Shown here piece by piece: positions 16,426 through 29,665 of a stretch of DNA of 64,000 bases (its first letter is position 1; each line of letters starts with the position of its first letter). The notes under the pieces are model-generated. The model searched no databases. It was not told where the DNA came from and was given only the letters and a program-made list of their open reading frames with translations. A program made the position numbers and the translations under genes. Source of the DNA: Schumannella sp. 10F1B-5-1 (lineage in GTDB: Bacteria; Actinomycetota; Actinomycetes; Actinomycetales; Microbacteriaceae); assembly GCF_006517535.1 (NCBI RefSeq), contig NZ_VHQH01000036.1:252774-316773 (forward strand), read 5' to 3'.

Positions 16426-18906
16426 GTGGCCATCACCGTCGTCAAGCGCAACGGAGAGCGCGAGCCCTACGACGCGAACAAGATCAACCTGGCCATCGAG
16501 CACGCCGCCCGCGGACTCGACGACAGCATCACCTGGGTGACCCAGATCGCGAGCGAGCTCGAGCTGACCCTCTTCGACGGGATCACGACGCAGCAGCTCG
16601 ACGAGGCCGTCATCCAGGTCGCGCTGCAGAACGTGAAGGACGACCCGCAGTTCGACACGGTCGCCGCCCGACTCCTTCTCAAGACCATCTACAAGCGCGT
16701 GCTCGGCGACTACGAGACCGACGCCGAGCTCAAGCAGCTTCACGCCGAGCACTTCGTCGCCTACGTGCACCAGGGCGTCGACGAGCTGCTGCTCGACTCG
16801 CGCTTCACCACGGGCGTCTTCGACCTCGAGCGCCTCGCCGCCGCCCTCGAGCCCGAGCGCGACAAGCTGCTCAAGTACATCGGCGCCGTCACGCTCAACA
16901 ACCGCTACGGAATCAAGGCCCGCGACAACGAGCCGCTCGAGGTTCCCCAGTACTTCTGGATGCGCATCGCGATGGGCCTGTCGCTCAACGAGCCCGACGC
17001 CACCAGCCACGCGATCGCGTTCTACGACAAGATGTCGAAGCTCGAGTACCTCGCGGCCGGTTCGACTCTGGTCAACGCGGGCACCTCCTACCCGCAGCTC
17101 TCCAACTGCTTCGTCATGGAGATGCAGGACGACATCGAGCACATCGCCAAGAGCGTGCGCGACGTCATGTGGCTCACCAAGGGCACCGGCGGCATCGGCC
17201 TCTCGGTCTCGAAGCTGCGCGCGCAGGGCTCGCCGATCCGCTCCAACAACACGACGAGCACCGGCCCGATCCCCTTCATGCACACGATCGACTCGGTGCT
17301 GCGCGCGGTCAGCCGCGGCGGCAAGAAGTTCGGCGCCCTCTGCTTCTACATGGAGAACTGGCACCTCGACTTCCCCGAGTTCCTCGACCTGCGTCAGAAC
17401 TCCGGCGACCCCTACCGCCGCACCCGCACCGCCAACACGGCCGTCTGGATCTCGGACGAGTTCATGAAGCGCGTGCAGAACGATGAGGACTGGTACCTCT
17501 TCGACCCGCTCGAGGTCAGCGACCTCGGCGAGCTCTACGGCAAGGCCTTCTCCGAGCGCTACGCCGAGTACGTCGCCCAGGCCGAGGCCGGCCAGCTGCG
17601 CATGTTCAAGAAGATCCGTGCGCGCGAGCAGTTCAAGGCGATCCTCATCTCGCTCCAGACCACCAGCCACCCGTGGCTGACCTGGAAGGACACGATCAAC
17701 AACCGCGCCCTCAACAACAACACGGGCACGATCCACCTCTCGAACCTCTGCACCGAGGTCTGCCTGCCGCAGGACGTCGACAACGTCTCGGTCTGCAACC
17801 TCGCGTCGATCAACCTGCCGCAGCACCTCGTGCGCGGCGAGGACGGCACGCTCGGCTTCGACTGGAACCTCGTCGCCGAGTCGGCCCGCCTCGCGGTGCG
17901 CCAGCTCGACAACCTGCTCGACATCACGCTCTCGAGCGTGGCCGAGGCCGACTACTCGAACCAGCAGAACCGCGCCATCGGGCTGGGCGTCATGGGCTTC
18001 ACCGACATCGTCGAGCGTCTCGGCATCTCGTACGAGTCGGAGGAGGCCTACGACCTCATCGACGAGATCATGGAGCACGTCTCCTACGCGGCGATCGAGG
18101 AGAGCGTCAAGCTCGCCGAGGAGCGCGGCTCGTACCCGAACTTCGAGGGCTCGCGCTGGTCGCAGGGCCTCGTGCCCTTCGACTCGATCGCCCTGACCGA
18201 GGCCGACCGCGGCACCGAGATCAAGGTCGACCGCACCACCCGCCTCGACTGGGACGCGCTGCGCGTCAAGGTCAAGGGCGGCATGCGCAACGCGACGCTG
18301 ATGGCGATCGCGCCCACCGCATCCATCGGTCTCGTCGCCGGCACCACCCCCGGCCTCGACCCGCAGTTCTCGCAGATCTTCAGCCGCGCCACCAGCAACG
18401 GCAAGTTCCTCGAGATCAACCGCAACCTCGTCGAGGCGCTGCGCGAGGCCGGCATCTGGGAGCAGGTGCGCGAGCGCATCCTGCGCAGCCAGGGCGACAT
18501 CCAGGGCATCGAGGCGATCCCCGACGAGATCAAGAACGTCTTCAAGACGAGCTTCCAGCTCTCGCCCTACGCCTTCCTCGACGTCGCGGCCCGCGCGCAG
18601 AAGTGGGTCGACCAGGCGATCAGCCGCAACATGTACCTCGAGACGCGCGACCTCGGCGACATGATGGACATCTACTACGGAGCCTGGGAGCGCGGCGTCA
18701 AGACCACGTACTACCTGCACGTGAAGCCCCGTCACACGGCCGAGCAGTCGACCGTCAAGGTCAACAAGAGCGAGGACCGCGACGGCGAGCAGACCGCCAA
18801 GCGCGGCTTCGGCGCTGCGAAGGTCACGGCCGACGCGGGCGCCTCCTCCGAGGCTGCTCCGAGTGCGGCCCCGGCCCGTCGTGGATTCGGTGGACTGGGC
18901 AAGTGA
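16426..18906 (+). CDS. nrdA: Ribonucleoside-diphosphate reductase, large subunit (ATP-cone type)
   Basis: This 826-residue catalytic subunit reduces ribonucleotides to deoxyribonucleotides. An N-terminal ATP-cone (VVKRNGEREPYDANKI) gives allosteric activity control. The active-site Cys228 (QLSNCF), Cys442 and Glu444 (NLCTEVCLP) and Cys457 (SVCNLA) are present. The C-terminus is Gly/Ala-rich and ends RRGFGGLGK with no redox-active CxxC tail, which class I enzymes normally need for turnover. That motif appears instead in the next tiny ORF, in the -1 frame. GTG 16426 follows GAAGGAGA. The gene is under NrdR-box control and followed by nrdB. No nrdI or nrdH is present, so this is not a class Ib operon. 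Confidence 0.95.
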   Translation: MAITVVKRNGEREPYDANKINLAIEHAARGLDDSITWVTQIASELELTLFDGITTQQLDEAVIQVALQNVKDDPQFDTVAARLLLKTIYKRVLGDYETDAELKQLHAEHFVAYVHQGVDELLLDSRFTTGVFDLERLAAALEPERDKLLKYIGAVTLNNRYGIKARDNEPLEVPQYFWMRIAMGLSLNEPDATSHAIAFYDKMSKLEYLAAGSTLVNAGTSYPQLSNCFVMEMQDDIEHIAKSVRDVMWLTKGTGGIGLSVSKLRAQGSPIRSNNTTSTGPIPFMHTIDSVLRAVSRGGKKFGALCFYMENWHLDFPEFLDLRQNSGDPYRRTRTANTAVWISDEFMKRVQNDEDWYLFDPLEVSDLGELYGKAFSERYAEYVAQAEAGQLRMFKKIRAREQFKAILISLQTTSHPWLTWKDTINNRALNNNTGTIHLSNLCTEVCLPQDVDNVSVCNLASINLPQHLVRGEDGTLGFDWNLVAESARLAVRQLDNLLDITLSSVAEADYSNQQNRAIGLGVMGFTDIVERLGISYESEEAYDLIDEIMEHVSYAAIEESVKLAEERGSYPNFEGSRWSQGLVPFDSIALTEADRGTEIKVDRTTRLDWDALRVKVKGGMRNATLMAIAPTASIGLVAGTTPGLDPQFSQIFSRATSNGKFLEINRNLVEALREAGIWEQVRERILRSQGDIQGIEAIPDEIKNVFKTSFQLSPYAFLDVAARAQKWVDQAISRNMYLETRDLGDMMDIYYGAWERGVKTTYYLHVKPRHTAEQSTVKVNKSEDRDGEQTAKRGFGAAKVTADAGASSEAAPSAAPARRGFGGLGK

Positions 18907-18911
18907 GCGCG

Positions 18912-19007
18912 ATGACCGACAGCGCCTTCGGCGGCTCGACCGGCACCTGGGAGTACGAGGTGCCCGTCGACCCGATGGACGAGCTGCAGTGCGAGAGCTG
19001 CCAGTAG
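18912..19007 (+). CDS. 31-residue ORF carrying a CxxC tail (split NrdA C-terminus?)
   Basis: The ORF reads MTDSAFGGSTGTWEYEV and ends PMDELQCESCQ, with Cys27 and Cys30. This looks like the flexible redox tail that normally ends NrdA. It lies in the -1 frame relative to nrdA and begins 6 bp after the nrdA stop. An in-frame GTG at 18903 overlaps that stop as GTGA. The same frame stays open upstream through the end of nrdA, so a -1 frameshift could fuse it. It may be a separate peptide acting in trans, a frameshift product, or a single-base sequence error. No other function is apparent. Confidence 0.7.
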   Translation: MTDSAFGGSTGTWEYEVPVDPMDELQCESCQ

Positions 19008-19067
19008 GCAGCGGCACCGCGTCCCGACGACACGCAGAACCGCGAAGCGAGAAAGAAGACTCCTGAC

Positions 19068-20066
19068 ATGGCCATCCTCGGCACCGGAATCAAGGAAGGG
19101 CTGCTCCTCAAGCCCGTCACCTACAAGTGGGCGATGGACCTCTACGACCAGGCGGTCGCCAACACCTGGTTCCCCAACGAGATCCAGCTCGGCGAGGACA
19201 TCGCCGACTTCAAGAAGATGACGGACGAGGAGCGCCACGCGATCACGTTCCTCATGTCGTACTTCAACCCGAACGAGCTGCTCGTCAACAAGGCGCTCGC
19301 GTTCGGCGTGTACCCCTACGTCAACGCTCCCGAGGCGCACCTCTACCTCGCGAAGCAGATGTGGGAGGAGGCCAACCACTGCATGTCGTTCGAGTACGTG
19401 CTCGAGACGTTCCCGATCGACCGCAACGAGGCCTACAACTCCCACGTCGACGTGCCGTCGATGGCCAAGAAGGAGGAGTTCGAGGTCAACTTCATCCGCC
19501 GCATGACGGAGGAGACCCTCGACATCACGACCACGAAGGGGAAGCAGGACTTCATCCGCAACCTCGTGGCCTACAACATCATCCTCGAGGGCATCTGGTT
19601 CTACTCGGGCTTCATGGTGGCGCTGTCGTTCCGTCAGCGGAACCTGCTGCGCAACTTCGGCTCGCTCATGGACTGGATCGTGCGCGACGAGAGCCTGCAC
19701 CTGAAGTTCGGCATCAACCTGATCCTGACGGTGCTGGAGGAGAACCCCGACCTGCAGACCGAGGAGTTCGCCGCAGAGATCAAGCAGATGATCGTCGACG
19801 CCGTCGCCATGGAGGAGGAGTACAACCGCGACCTCCTGCCGAACGGCATCCTCGGCCTCAACGCGAACTACATCAACCAGTACGTGAAGTACCTGGCCGA
19901 CCGTCGCCTCGAGGAGCTCGGCTTCGAGCCCGAGTACAACGTGTCGAACCCGGCCAAGTGGATGGCGGCCGCGAACGACACGCTGCAGCTGGTCAACTTC
20001 TTCGAGTCGACCAACACCTCCTACGAGTCGAACGCCTCGGCCACGGTCGCGGCGAAGAGCGAGTGA
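19068..20066 (+). CDS. nrdB: Ribonucleotide reductase small subunit, class Ic-like (no radical Tyr)
   Basis: This 332-residue R2 protein carries all six metal ligands: Glu70, Glu101, His104, Glu174, Glu208 and His211. The position four after the first His, the radical Tyr in classical R2, is Phe108 (EEANHCMSF). Each residue is exactly 19 below the Chlamydia trachomatis R2 numbering I recall (E89, E120, H123, F127, E193, E227, H230), including Glu rather than Asp as first ligand. A Mn/Fe cofactor in place of a tyrosyl radical is therefore expected. It follows nrdA and the CxxC ORF in one operon and ends at a strong terminator. Confidence 0.95.
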   Translation: MAILGTGIKEGLLLKPVTYKWAMDLYDQAVANTWFPNEIQLGEDIADFKKMTDEERHAITFLMSYFNPNELLVNKALAFGVYPYVNAPEAHLYLAKQMWEEANHCMSFEYVLETFPIDRNEAYNSHVDVPSMAKKEEFEVNFIRRMTEETLDITTTKGKQDFIRNLVAYNIILEGIWFYSGFMVALSFRQRNLLRNFGSLMDWIVRDESLHLKFGINLILTVLEENPDLQTEEFAAEIKQMIVDAVAMEEEYNRDLLPNGILGLNANYINQYVKYLADRRLEELGFEPEYNVSNPAKWMAAANDTLQLVNFFESTNTSYESNASATVAAKSE

Positions 20067-20089
20067 GCGCGCGCTGACGCTCTGACGCG

Positions 20090-20125
20090 AAGGGCCCCGA
20101 CCGATCCGGTCGGGGCCCTTTCGCT
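20090..20125 (+). terminator. Intrinsic terminator of the nrd operon
   Basis: A perfect 14-bp GC-rich stem (20090-20103 with 20107-20120) with a 3-nt loop is followed by TCGCTT, 24 bp after the nrdB stop. It lies between convergent nrdB and hrpA. Confidence 0.85.
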
Positions 20126-20159
20126 TGCGCGAGGTGGCGCGGAGCGAGACGGCGCCGGC

Positions 20160-25271
<5,112 letters not shown>

Positions 25272-25319
25272 CGCGGGACGCTCCGGCGTGATGCGGGTCG
25301 GCTGCGGGGAGGACGGCGG

Positions 25320-25550
25320 ATGAGCGCGCGCGAGCGCGGTGACGACGCCCTCGCCGCCGACCCCTTCTCGTGGCAGGTCACACGGGCCGGCGTCGTGCGC
25401 ATCCTGCGGGGAGGCCGCGAGGTCGTCGTGGTCGGCGGCCCGCGCGCGGAGCGCCTGCGCGCCCAGCTCGATCGCGCGTCGGAGCAGGAGGCGCAGCAGC
25501 TGCTGGCGCGAGCGACCGGCAACTACCGGCGCGGCAACGAGCGGCGCTGA
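25320..25550 (+). CDS. Small conserved hypothetical protein, 76 aa
   Basis: The protein begins MSARERGDDALAADPFSW and continues with a compact beta-like stretch (QVTRAGVVRILRGGREVVVV) and a basic helix (ERLRAQLDRASEQEAQQLLA). GGGAGG lies a few bases before the ATG. It sits 48 bp after the aldo/keto reductase and may be co-transcribed. I recognise it only as a typical small actinobacterial protein without a named function. Confidence 0.7.
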   Translation: MSARERGDDALAADPFSWQVTRAGVVRILRGGREVVVVGGPRAERLRAQLDRASEQEAQQLLARATGNYRRGNERR

Positions 25551-25610
25551 GTCGTCGCGGGCGCGCCGCTGCCGCGCCGCGATCAGGGCGGGTTCGGACC
25601 CGGATCCGAC

Positions 25611-26369
25611 CTAGAGCGCGATCTCGACGCGCTCGGCGCGGGGCGTGGTGAGCAGCAGCTCGCCGCGTCCCGCCGCCGCGAAGGCGGCCTCGAGGTCGGC
25701 GCGGCTCTCGCTGTAGTGCTCCCAGTCCTCGCAGTGCACGCCGACCACCGCATCCACGCCGAGGGTGTCGGCGGCGGTGGCGGCGTCCGTCGAGGTGAGG
25801 GTGAGCGCGCCGTCGATGCTCGGCACGCGGGCGGCTCCGGCGTTGAGCACGGCCAGGCGGATGTCGGGGAAGTTCTCCGAGATCTGCTTCACCAGACCGA
25901 GGGAGAGGTTGTCGCCGCTCACGTAGACCGTGGGCGCATCCGGGGCCTCGAGCACGAAGCCCACGACCGGCACGTCGCCGGCGCCGGCCGGACGGTGCTG
26001 CGCGGGCACCACGGTGATGCGCGCGTCGCCGAGCTGGTGCGACTCCCAGTCGTCGTAGCCCACGACCGAGCCGCCCCAGAGATCGCTCGCGGCCTCGCGT
26101 GTGCCGATCGTGAGCGGGCCCGCGGCGACGAGCTCGAGGCCCTCCCAGTCGAGGTTGTCCTTGTGGGTGTGGTGCGAGAGCAGCACCAGATCGACGGGGC
26201 CGAGGTCGCTGCGCGGGATGCCCGGACCATGCGTCTTGGTCAGCGTGGTCGTTCCCGGCTCGCTGTAGCTCTGCGGGGCATCGAAGGTCGGATCGGTCAC
26301 GATGCGCAGCCCGGCCCATTCCAGGAGCACCGTCGGTCCGCCGATGTAGGTCACGGCCGTCGTCGACAT
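25611..26369 (-). CDS. Metallo-beta-lactamase-fold hydrolase (UlaG-like)
   Basis: The 252-residue protein contains YIGGPTVLLEWAGLRIVTDP, the metal motif LSHHTHKDNLD (the usual HxHxDH appears as HHTHKDN), a later VVPAQH, VYVSGDN and VVGVHCEDWEHY. This pattern fits the UlaG/YtkL-type branch of the superfamily. The noncanonical HxHxDN metal motif could alter activity. ATG 26369 is 6 nt from TAGGCT. Neighbours give no clue to the substrate. Confidence 0.83.
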   Translation of the reverse strand: MSTTAVTYIGGPTVLLEWAGLRIVTDPTFDAPQSYSEPGTTTLTKTHGPGIPRSDLGPVDLVLLSHHTHKDNLDWEGLELVAAGPLTIGTREAASDLWGGSVVGYDDWESHQLGDARITVVPAQHRPAGAGDVPVVGFVLEAPDAPTVYVSGDNLSLGLVKQISENFPDIRLAVLNAGAARVPSIDGALTLTSTDAATAADTLGVDAVVGVHCEDWEHYSESRADLEAAFAAAGRGELLLTTPRAERVEIAL

Positions 26370-26375
26370 GTCGCG

Positions 26376-26381
26376 AGCCTA
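26376..26381 (-). promoter_or_regulatory. -10-like TAGGCT before the metallo-hydrolase
   Basis: TAGGCT on the minus strand is 6 nt from the ATG at 26369, with no ribosome site. Confidence 0.55.
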
Positions 26382-26432
26382 GATGGTGCGGCCGACCGCG
26401 CGCCGGGAGCGCCGCGGGCCGGGTTCGTCTCG

Positions 26433-26714
26433 TCAGCGCGTCGTCGGGGTCGCCGCCGTGGCGCGCAGAGCGAGCGCCTGCCGCGGGCACAGGTTCACCG
26501 CGACGCGCGCGGCGCCGAGCTCACCCGGGCCGACGGGTATGTCGGAGCCGTAGCCGAGCGCCCGCGGATAGCCCCACTCGTCGAGCTGCAGCAGCTCGGG
26601 CAGCAGTTCGGCGCAGAGTCCGTGGGCGGCGCAGGCGGTCCAGTCGATGTGCAGGGCCGTCGCGGTGCCGCTCGCGGCGGTGCGGCTCGGCGACAGCGGG
26701 TTGCGCGCGGTCAT
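26433..26714 (-). CDS. Ferredoxin-like protein
   Basis: This 93-residue protein has the pattern Cys-x5-Cys (ACAAHGLC) and a late Cys-Pro (VNLCPRQAL), the signature of actinobacterial single-cluster ferredoxins that likely bind [3Fe-4S]. The core ALHIDWTACAAHGLCAEL is typical. The ATG overlaps the stop of the NuoF-like gene as ATGA. It is the last gene of the electron-transfer operon and probably hands electrons between the NuoF-like protein and the membrane subunit. Confidence 0.85.
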   Translation of the reverse strand: MTARNPLSPSRTAASGTATALHIDWTACAAHGLCAELLPELLQLDEWGYPRALGYGSDIPVGPGELGAARVAVNLCPRQALALRATAATPTTR

Positions 26715-28051
26715 CGCCCCTCCTCCTCGCAGGTGCCGGCGCGGTGCGCCGCGATGTCGCTCGCGAACTCGCGCAGCGTCGACGCGACGAGCCGCAGCGT
26801 CCCGTCGGGATGGTGGCAGGCGCCGCGCCCGGCCACGAGCTCGCCCACGCGGGCGATCTCGTCGGTCAGCCCGGGGTCGCGCTCGCCGCGGGCGACGCGT
26901 TCGAGCAGACCGGCGATGCGCGGCAGGCCGTTGACGCAGGGGCCGCACTGTCCGGCCGACTCGGCGGCGAGCATCCGGGTGATGCCGGCCGCGACGCGCA
27001 GACCGCAGCGGCCGTGCGGCAGCACGTGCAGGATGCCGGCGCCCGGCGTCGCACCCCAGGGTGCGAGTCCGGCCACGCTGAACGGAGCGTCGAGCGCCGC
27101 GGCGGGAACCCAGGCGCCGTGGTAGCCGCCGACCAGCACCGCCCGCACGCCCGCGCCGAGTCCGCTCGCGCGCACTCCGGCGTCGTCGAGTCGCGCCGCG
27201 GCGAGGACCGTGCCGAGGCGGGTGCCGCCGGCGACCTCGAGCACGGTCAGCGCCGTTCCGGGGGCGCTCGCCGTGACGAGGCGGGTTCCGGCGTCGATGG
27301 GGGAGCCGGCGCCGGCGTCGTCGGCGGGGTCGGCCGCCGCGCCGCCGATGGAACGGAACCACGCGCCCCCGAAGCGCGCGATGAGCGCGAGGTGCGCGAG
27401 GGTCTCGACGTTCTGCAGCAGCGTCGGGCGGCGGCGGTAGCCCGATCCGGTCAGACGGATCGCGTGGTCGCGGGGCACGGGGCGCCGGCCTTCCAGTGCC
27501 GACACCACGGCCGAGGCCTCGCCGCCCACGAAGTCGCCGCGCGCGGCCGCGAGCTGGATGCGCGCCCCCTCGTCGTGCGCCGCGAGCGCTGTGCGCAGCC
27601 CGGCGTGCAGCTCCGCGTCGGCGACCAGGCGGATCTCGCCGGCGCCGATCGCCTCCGCCGCCAGCAGGAGGCCGTCGAGCACGAGCTGCGGGGCGGTGCG
27701 CAGCAGCAGGCGGTCCTTCGCGCTGAGCGGCTCGCCCTCGCTGCCGTTGCCGATCACGACGGGCGTGCCGGCGCCGGGGCCGGCCCCGGTTCGTCGGTTC
27801 GTGCCGCCGCCGGCCTCGGCGGCCGCCCGCAGCTTGCGATGCACGGGGAAGCCGGCGCCACCGCGTCCGGTCAGGCCTGCGACCTCGGCCTCGGCGATGA
27901 GCCGATCCGGAGTCGGGCGCGGACGCGCGCCGAACGTCGCGCGGTGCGCGTCCGGGTCGGGTCCACCGGCGGCGAGCAGGCGCCGCACGCCGGTCGGGGC
28001 GGCGAGGGCGACGGGGTGCGACGCGGTCGGCGCCGGGTCGAGCAGGGTCAT
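26711..28051 (-). CDS. NuoF-like NADH-binding iron-sulfur flavoprotein
   Basis: This 446-residue protein resembles the 51-kDa (NuoF) subunit of complex I. It has the Gly-rich segment LTGRGGAGFPVHRKLRAA, GNGSEGEPLSAKDRLLL, LLQNVETLAHLAL, and the Fe-S region ESAGQCGPC (364-372) with a later Cys412. In classical NuoF the first ligand is Cys (ESCGxCxPC); here it is Ala366, so only three of four cluster ligands are evident. It probably oxidises NADH in the cytosol. ATGA overlaps join it to both neighbouring operon genes. Confidence 0.85.
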   Translation of the reverse strand: MTLLDPAPTASHPVALAAPTGVRRLLAAGGPDPDAHRATFGARPRPTPDRLIAEAEVAGLTGRGGAGFPVHRKLRAAAEAGGGTNRRTGAGPGAGTPVVIGNGSEGEPLSAKDRLLLRTAPQLVLDGLLLAAEAIGAGEIRLVADAELHAGLRTALAAHDEGARIQLAAARGDFVGGEASAVVSALEGRRPVPRDHAIRLTGSGYRRRPTLLQNVETLAHLALIARFGGAWFRSIGGAAADPADDAGAGSPIDAGTRLVTASAPGTALTVLEVAGGTRLGTVLAAARLDDAGVRASGLGAGVRAVLVGGYHGAWVPAAALDAPFSVAGLAPWGATPGAGILHVLPHGRCGLRVAAGITRMLAAESAGQCGPCVNGLPRIAGLLERVARGERDPGLTDEIARVGELVAGRGACHHPDGTLRLVASTLREFASDIAAHRAGTCEEEGR

Positions 28052-28650
28052 CGGGGGCCTCCGATCAGGGTCGGGGATGTGGTGGGCGCCGACGTCGGAG
28101 AGGGTCGCGACGACGCCGCACCCGGGCGACGGAACCGCGCGCTGACCCGCCAGGTGAGCGCCGTCACGACGGCGGCGATGCACATGCCGGTGAGGGCGAG
28201 CATCCACGGGGTGAGGGCGTCGGTTCCCGAGCCGATGCCGTGCGCGACCGCGATCGGCCAGAGTGCGTAGGCCGACCAGTGCACAGCCTTGAAGCCCCGC
28301 GGGCCGATGCGGTTCCGCAGCAGCGCCGTGACGGTCACCGCGATCGCGAGGTCGAGCGCGACGGTGCCGAGTCCGAGCCAGAACGGACGGTAGTCGGCGA
28401 GGAACGGCACGACCAGGTCGAGCAGGTCGAGCTGCGCGTAGGGATCGAACAGCAGCGACACGACGTGGATGCCGATGAACACGGTCGCGAGGACGCCGAC
28501 GTTGCGGTGCAGCACGGCCACGCCGAAGCGGGGGAGTCCGGCCGCGGGACGACCCGAGCGGGTCAGGATGCCGAGCACGACCGAGCCGGTCATGAGCAGC
28601 AGCCCGATCGCGCCGGTCGCGCGGCCGAGAGCCCACAGCGCCTCGTCCAC
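28048..28650 (-). CDS. Ferric-reductase-like transmembrane protein
   Basis: About 200 residues form five or six membrane helices. Two His pairs suit b-type heme: LHRNVGVLATVFIGIHVV and AVHWSAYALWPIAVAHGI. The C-terminus is a basic, Pro/Ser-rich tail. This matches the ferric reductase-like domain (PF01794 type). It could carry electrons from the cytosolic NuoF-like/ferredoxin pair across the membrane to a flavin carrier. GTG 28650 overlaps the ApbE stop region by a few bases, so the start is inferred from operon spacing. Confidence 0.82.
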   Translation of the reverse strand: MDEALWALGRATGAIGLLLMTGSVVLGILTRSGRPAAGLPRFGVAVLHRNVGVLATVFIGIHVVSLLFDPYAQLDLLDLVVPFLADYRPFWLGLGTVALDLAIAVTVTALLRNRIGPRGFKAVHWSAYALWPIAVAHGIGSGTDALTPWMLALTGMCIAAVVTALTWRVSARFRRPGAASSRPSPTSAPTTSPTLIGGPR

Positions 28651-28652
28651 GA

Positions 28653-29663
28653 TCAGGCCGCCTCGTCGGGCGCGGCGCCGGACCCGGGCGTGCCGAACTC
28701 GACCGCCGCGCGCTCGTCGACCTCGAGCGGCCAGCCGCCGAGCACGAGCACGCGTCCGTCCGCATCCACCAGCCGCGCCGGGCAGCCGAGCGCCGCCAGC
28801 CAGGGCAGGGCGGCCATGCCGCGCACGATCGCGGCCGTGCTGAGGGCGTTCGCCTCGAGGCAGCTGCGCGCCGCGATCGTGACGCTGCGCCACACCGCCT
28901 CGGCCGGCAGCCCGGTGCGCGGGTCGAGGATGTGGTGCATCCGCTCGCCGCCGCGCCTCCAGGTGCGGTGCTGGGTGCTCGAGGTCGCGACGGCCCAGCC
29001 GCCGCGCAGGCTCACAGTCGTCGCCGGGTCGCCGGGGCGGTCGGCCGCCCGCACCTGCCAGCCGCCGGCCGGGCCGCGCCCCGCGGTCGCGATGTCGCCG
29101 CCGAGCGCGACGAGGGTCGAGCATCCGGTGGCCCGGTGGATGTCCGCGGCGAGGTCGTCGGCCGTGACCGCCTTCGCGCTCGCGCCCAGGTCGAGCGCGA
29201 GGTGGCCGGGCAGGCGCAGCCGGTCGCCCTCGAGCAGCAGGCTGCGCCATCCCGGTCGCACCGTCGCGACGGCGCGCACGAGTCGTCCGTCGTCGTCGGC
29301 GACCAGCCGGATGTCGCGGTCGTACCCGACGGCGGCGAGCGCCTGACCCAGGGTCGGGTCGACATCGCCGTCGCTCAGCTCGGCGGCGTGCTGCGCGGCG
29401 CGCACGAGCCGCGCCAGCAGCGGGCTGATGCGGGCGCCGTCGGGCAGGTCGGCGGCGATGCGATTGACCTCGGAGTCGTGGCGGAAGCGGCTCGCCGTCG
29501 CGTCGACCGCCGCGGTCAGGCGGTCGGCGGCCGCGAGGGCGGCGGGCATCCGCTCGGCGGCGTCGGCGCCGTGCAGCACGAGGCGCGCGGTCGTCGACCA
29601 GAGCGGCCACTCGCGGGCGACGGTGTCGGGGGCGGTGGTGGTGGTGCTGGTGCGGGTGCTCAT
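28653..29663 (-). CDS. apbE: FAD:protein FMN transferase (ApbE)
   Basis: This 336-residue enzyme attaches FMN covalently to Thr or Ser of target proteins. Family motifs include ALDLGASAKAVTADDLA, LVALGGDIA and MHHILDPRTGLPA. No signal peptide or lipobox is visible at the start (MSTRTSTTTTAPDTVAREW), although many ApbE proteins are exported. It begins 2 bp after the stop of the Ser/Thr-rich exported protein gene, its obvious candidate substrate. It continues directly into the membrane reductase gene. Confidence 0.92.
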   Translation of the reverse strand: MSTRTSTTTTAPDTVAREWPLWSTTARLVLHGADAAERMPAALAAADRLTAAVDATASRFRHDSEVNRIAADLPDGARISPLLARLVRAAQHAAELSDGDVDPTLGQALAAVGYDRDIRLVADDDGRLVRAVATVRPGWRSLLLEGDRLRLPGHLALDLGASAKAVTADDLAADIHRATGCSTLVALGGDIATAGRGPAGGWQVRAADRPGDPATTVSLRGGWAVATSSTQHRTWRRGGERMHHILDPRTGLPAEAVWRSVTIAARSCLEANALSTAAIVRGMAALPWLAALGCPARLVDADGRVLVLGGWPLEVDERAAVEFGTPGSGAAPDEAA

Positions 29664-29665
29664 GG

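Noticed and set aside
18780..18905. Canonical slippery heptamer for -1 frameshifting at the end of nrdA
   Set aside because: No clear X XXY YYZ heptamer was found near the stop; frameshifting is therefore only one option for the CxxC ORF.
16402..19017. 871-residue minus-strand ORF opposite nrdA
   Set aside because: Antisense of a highly conserved gene, with low-complexity composition.
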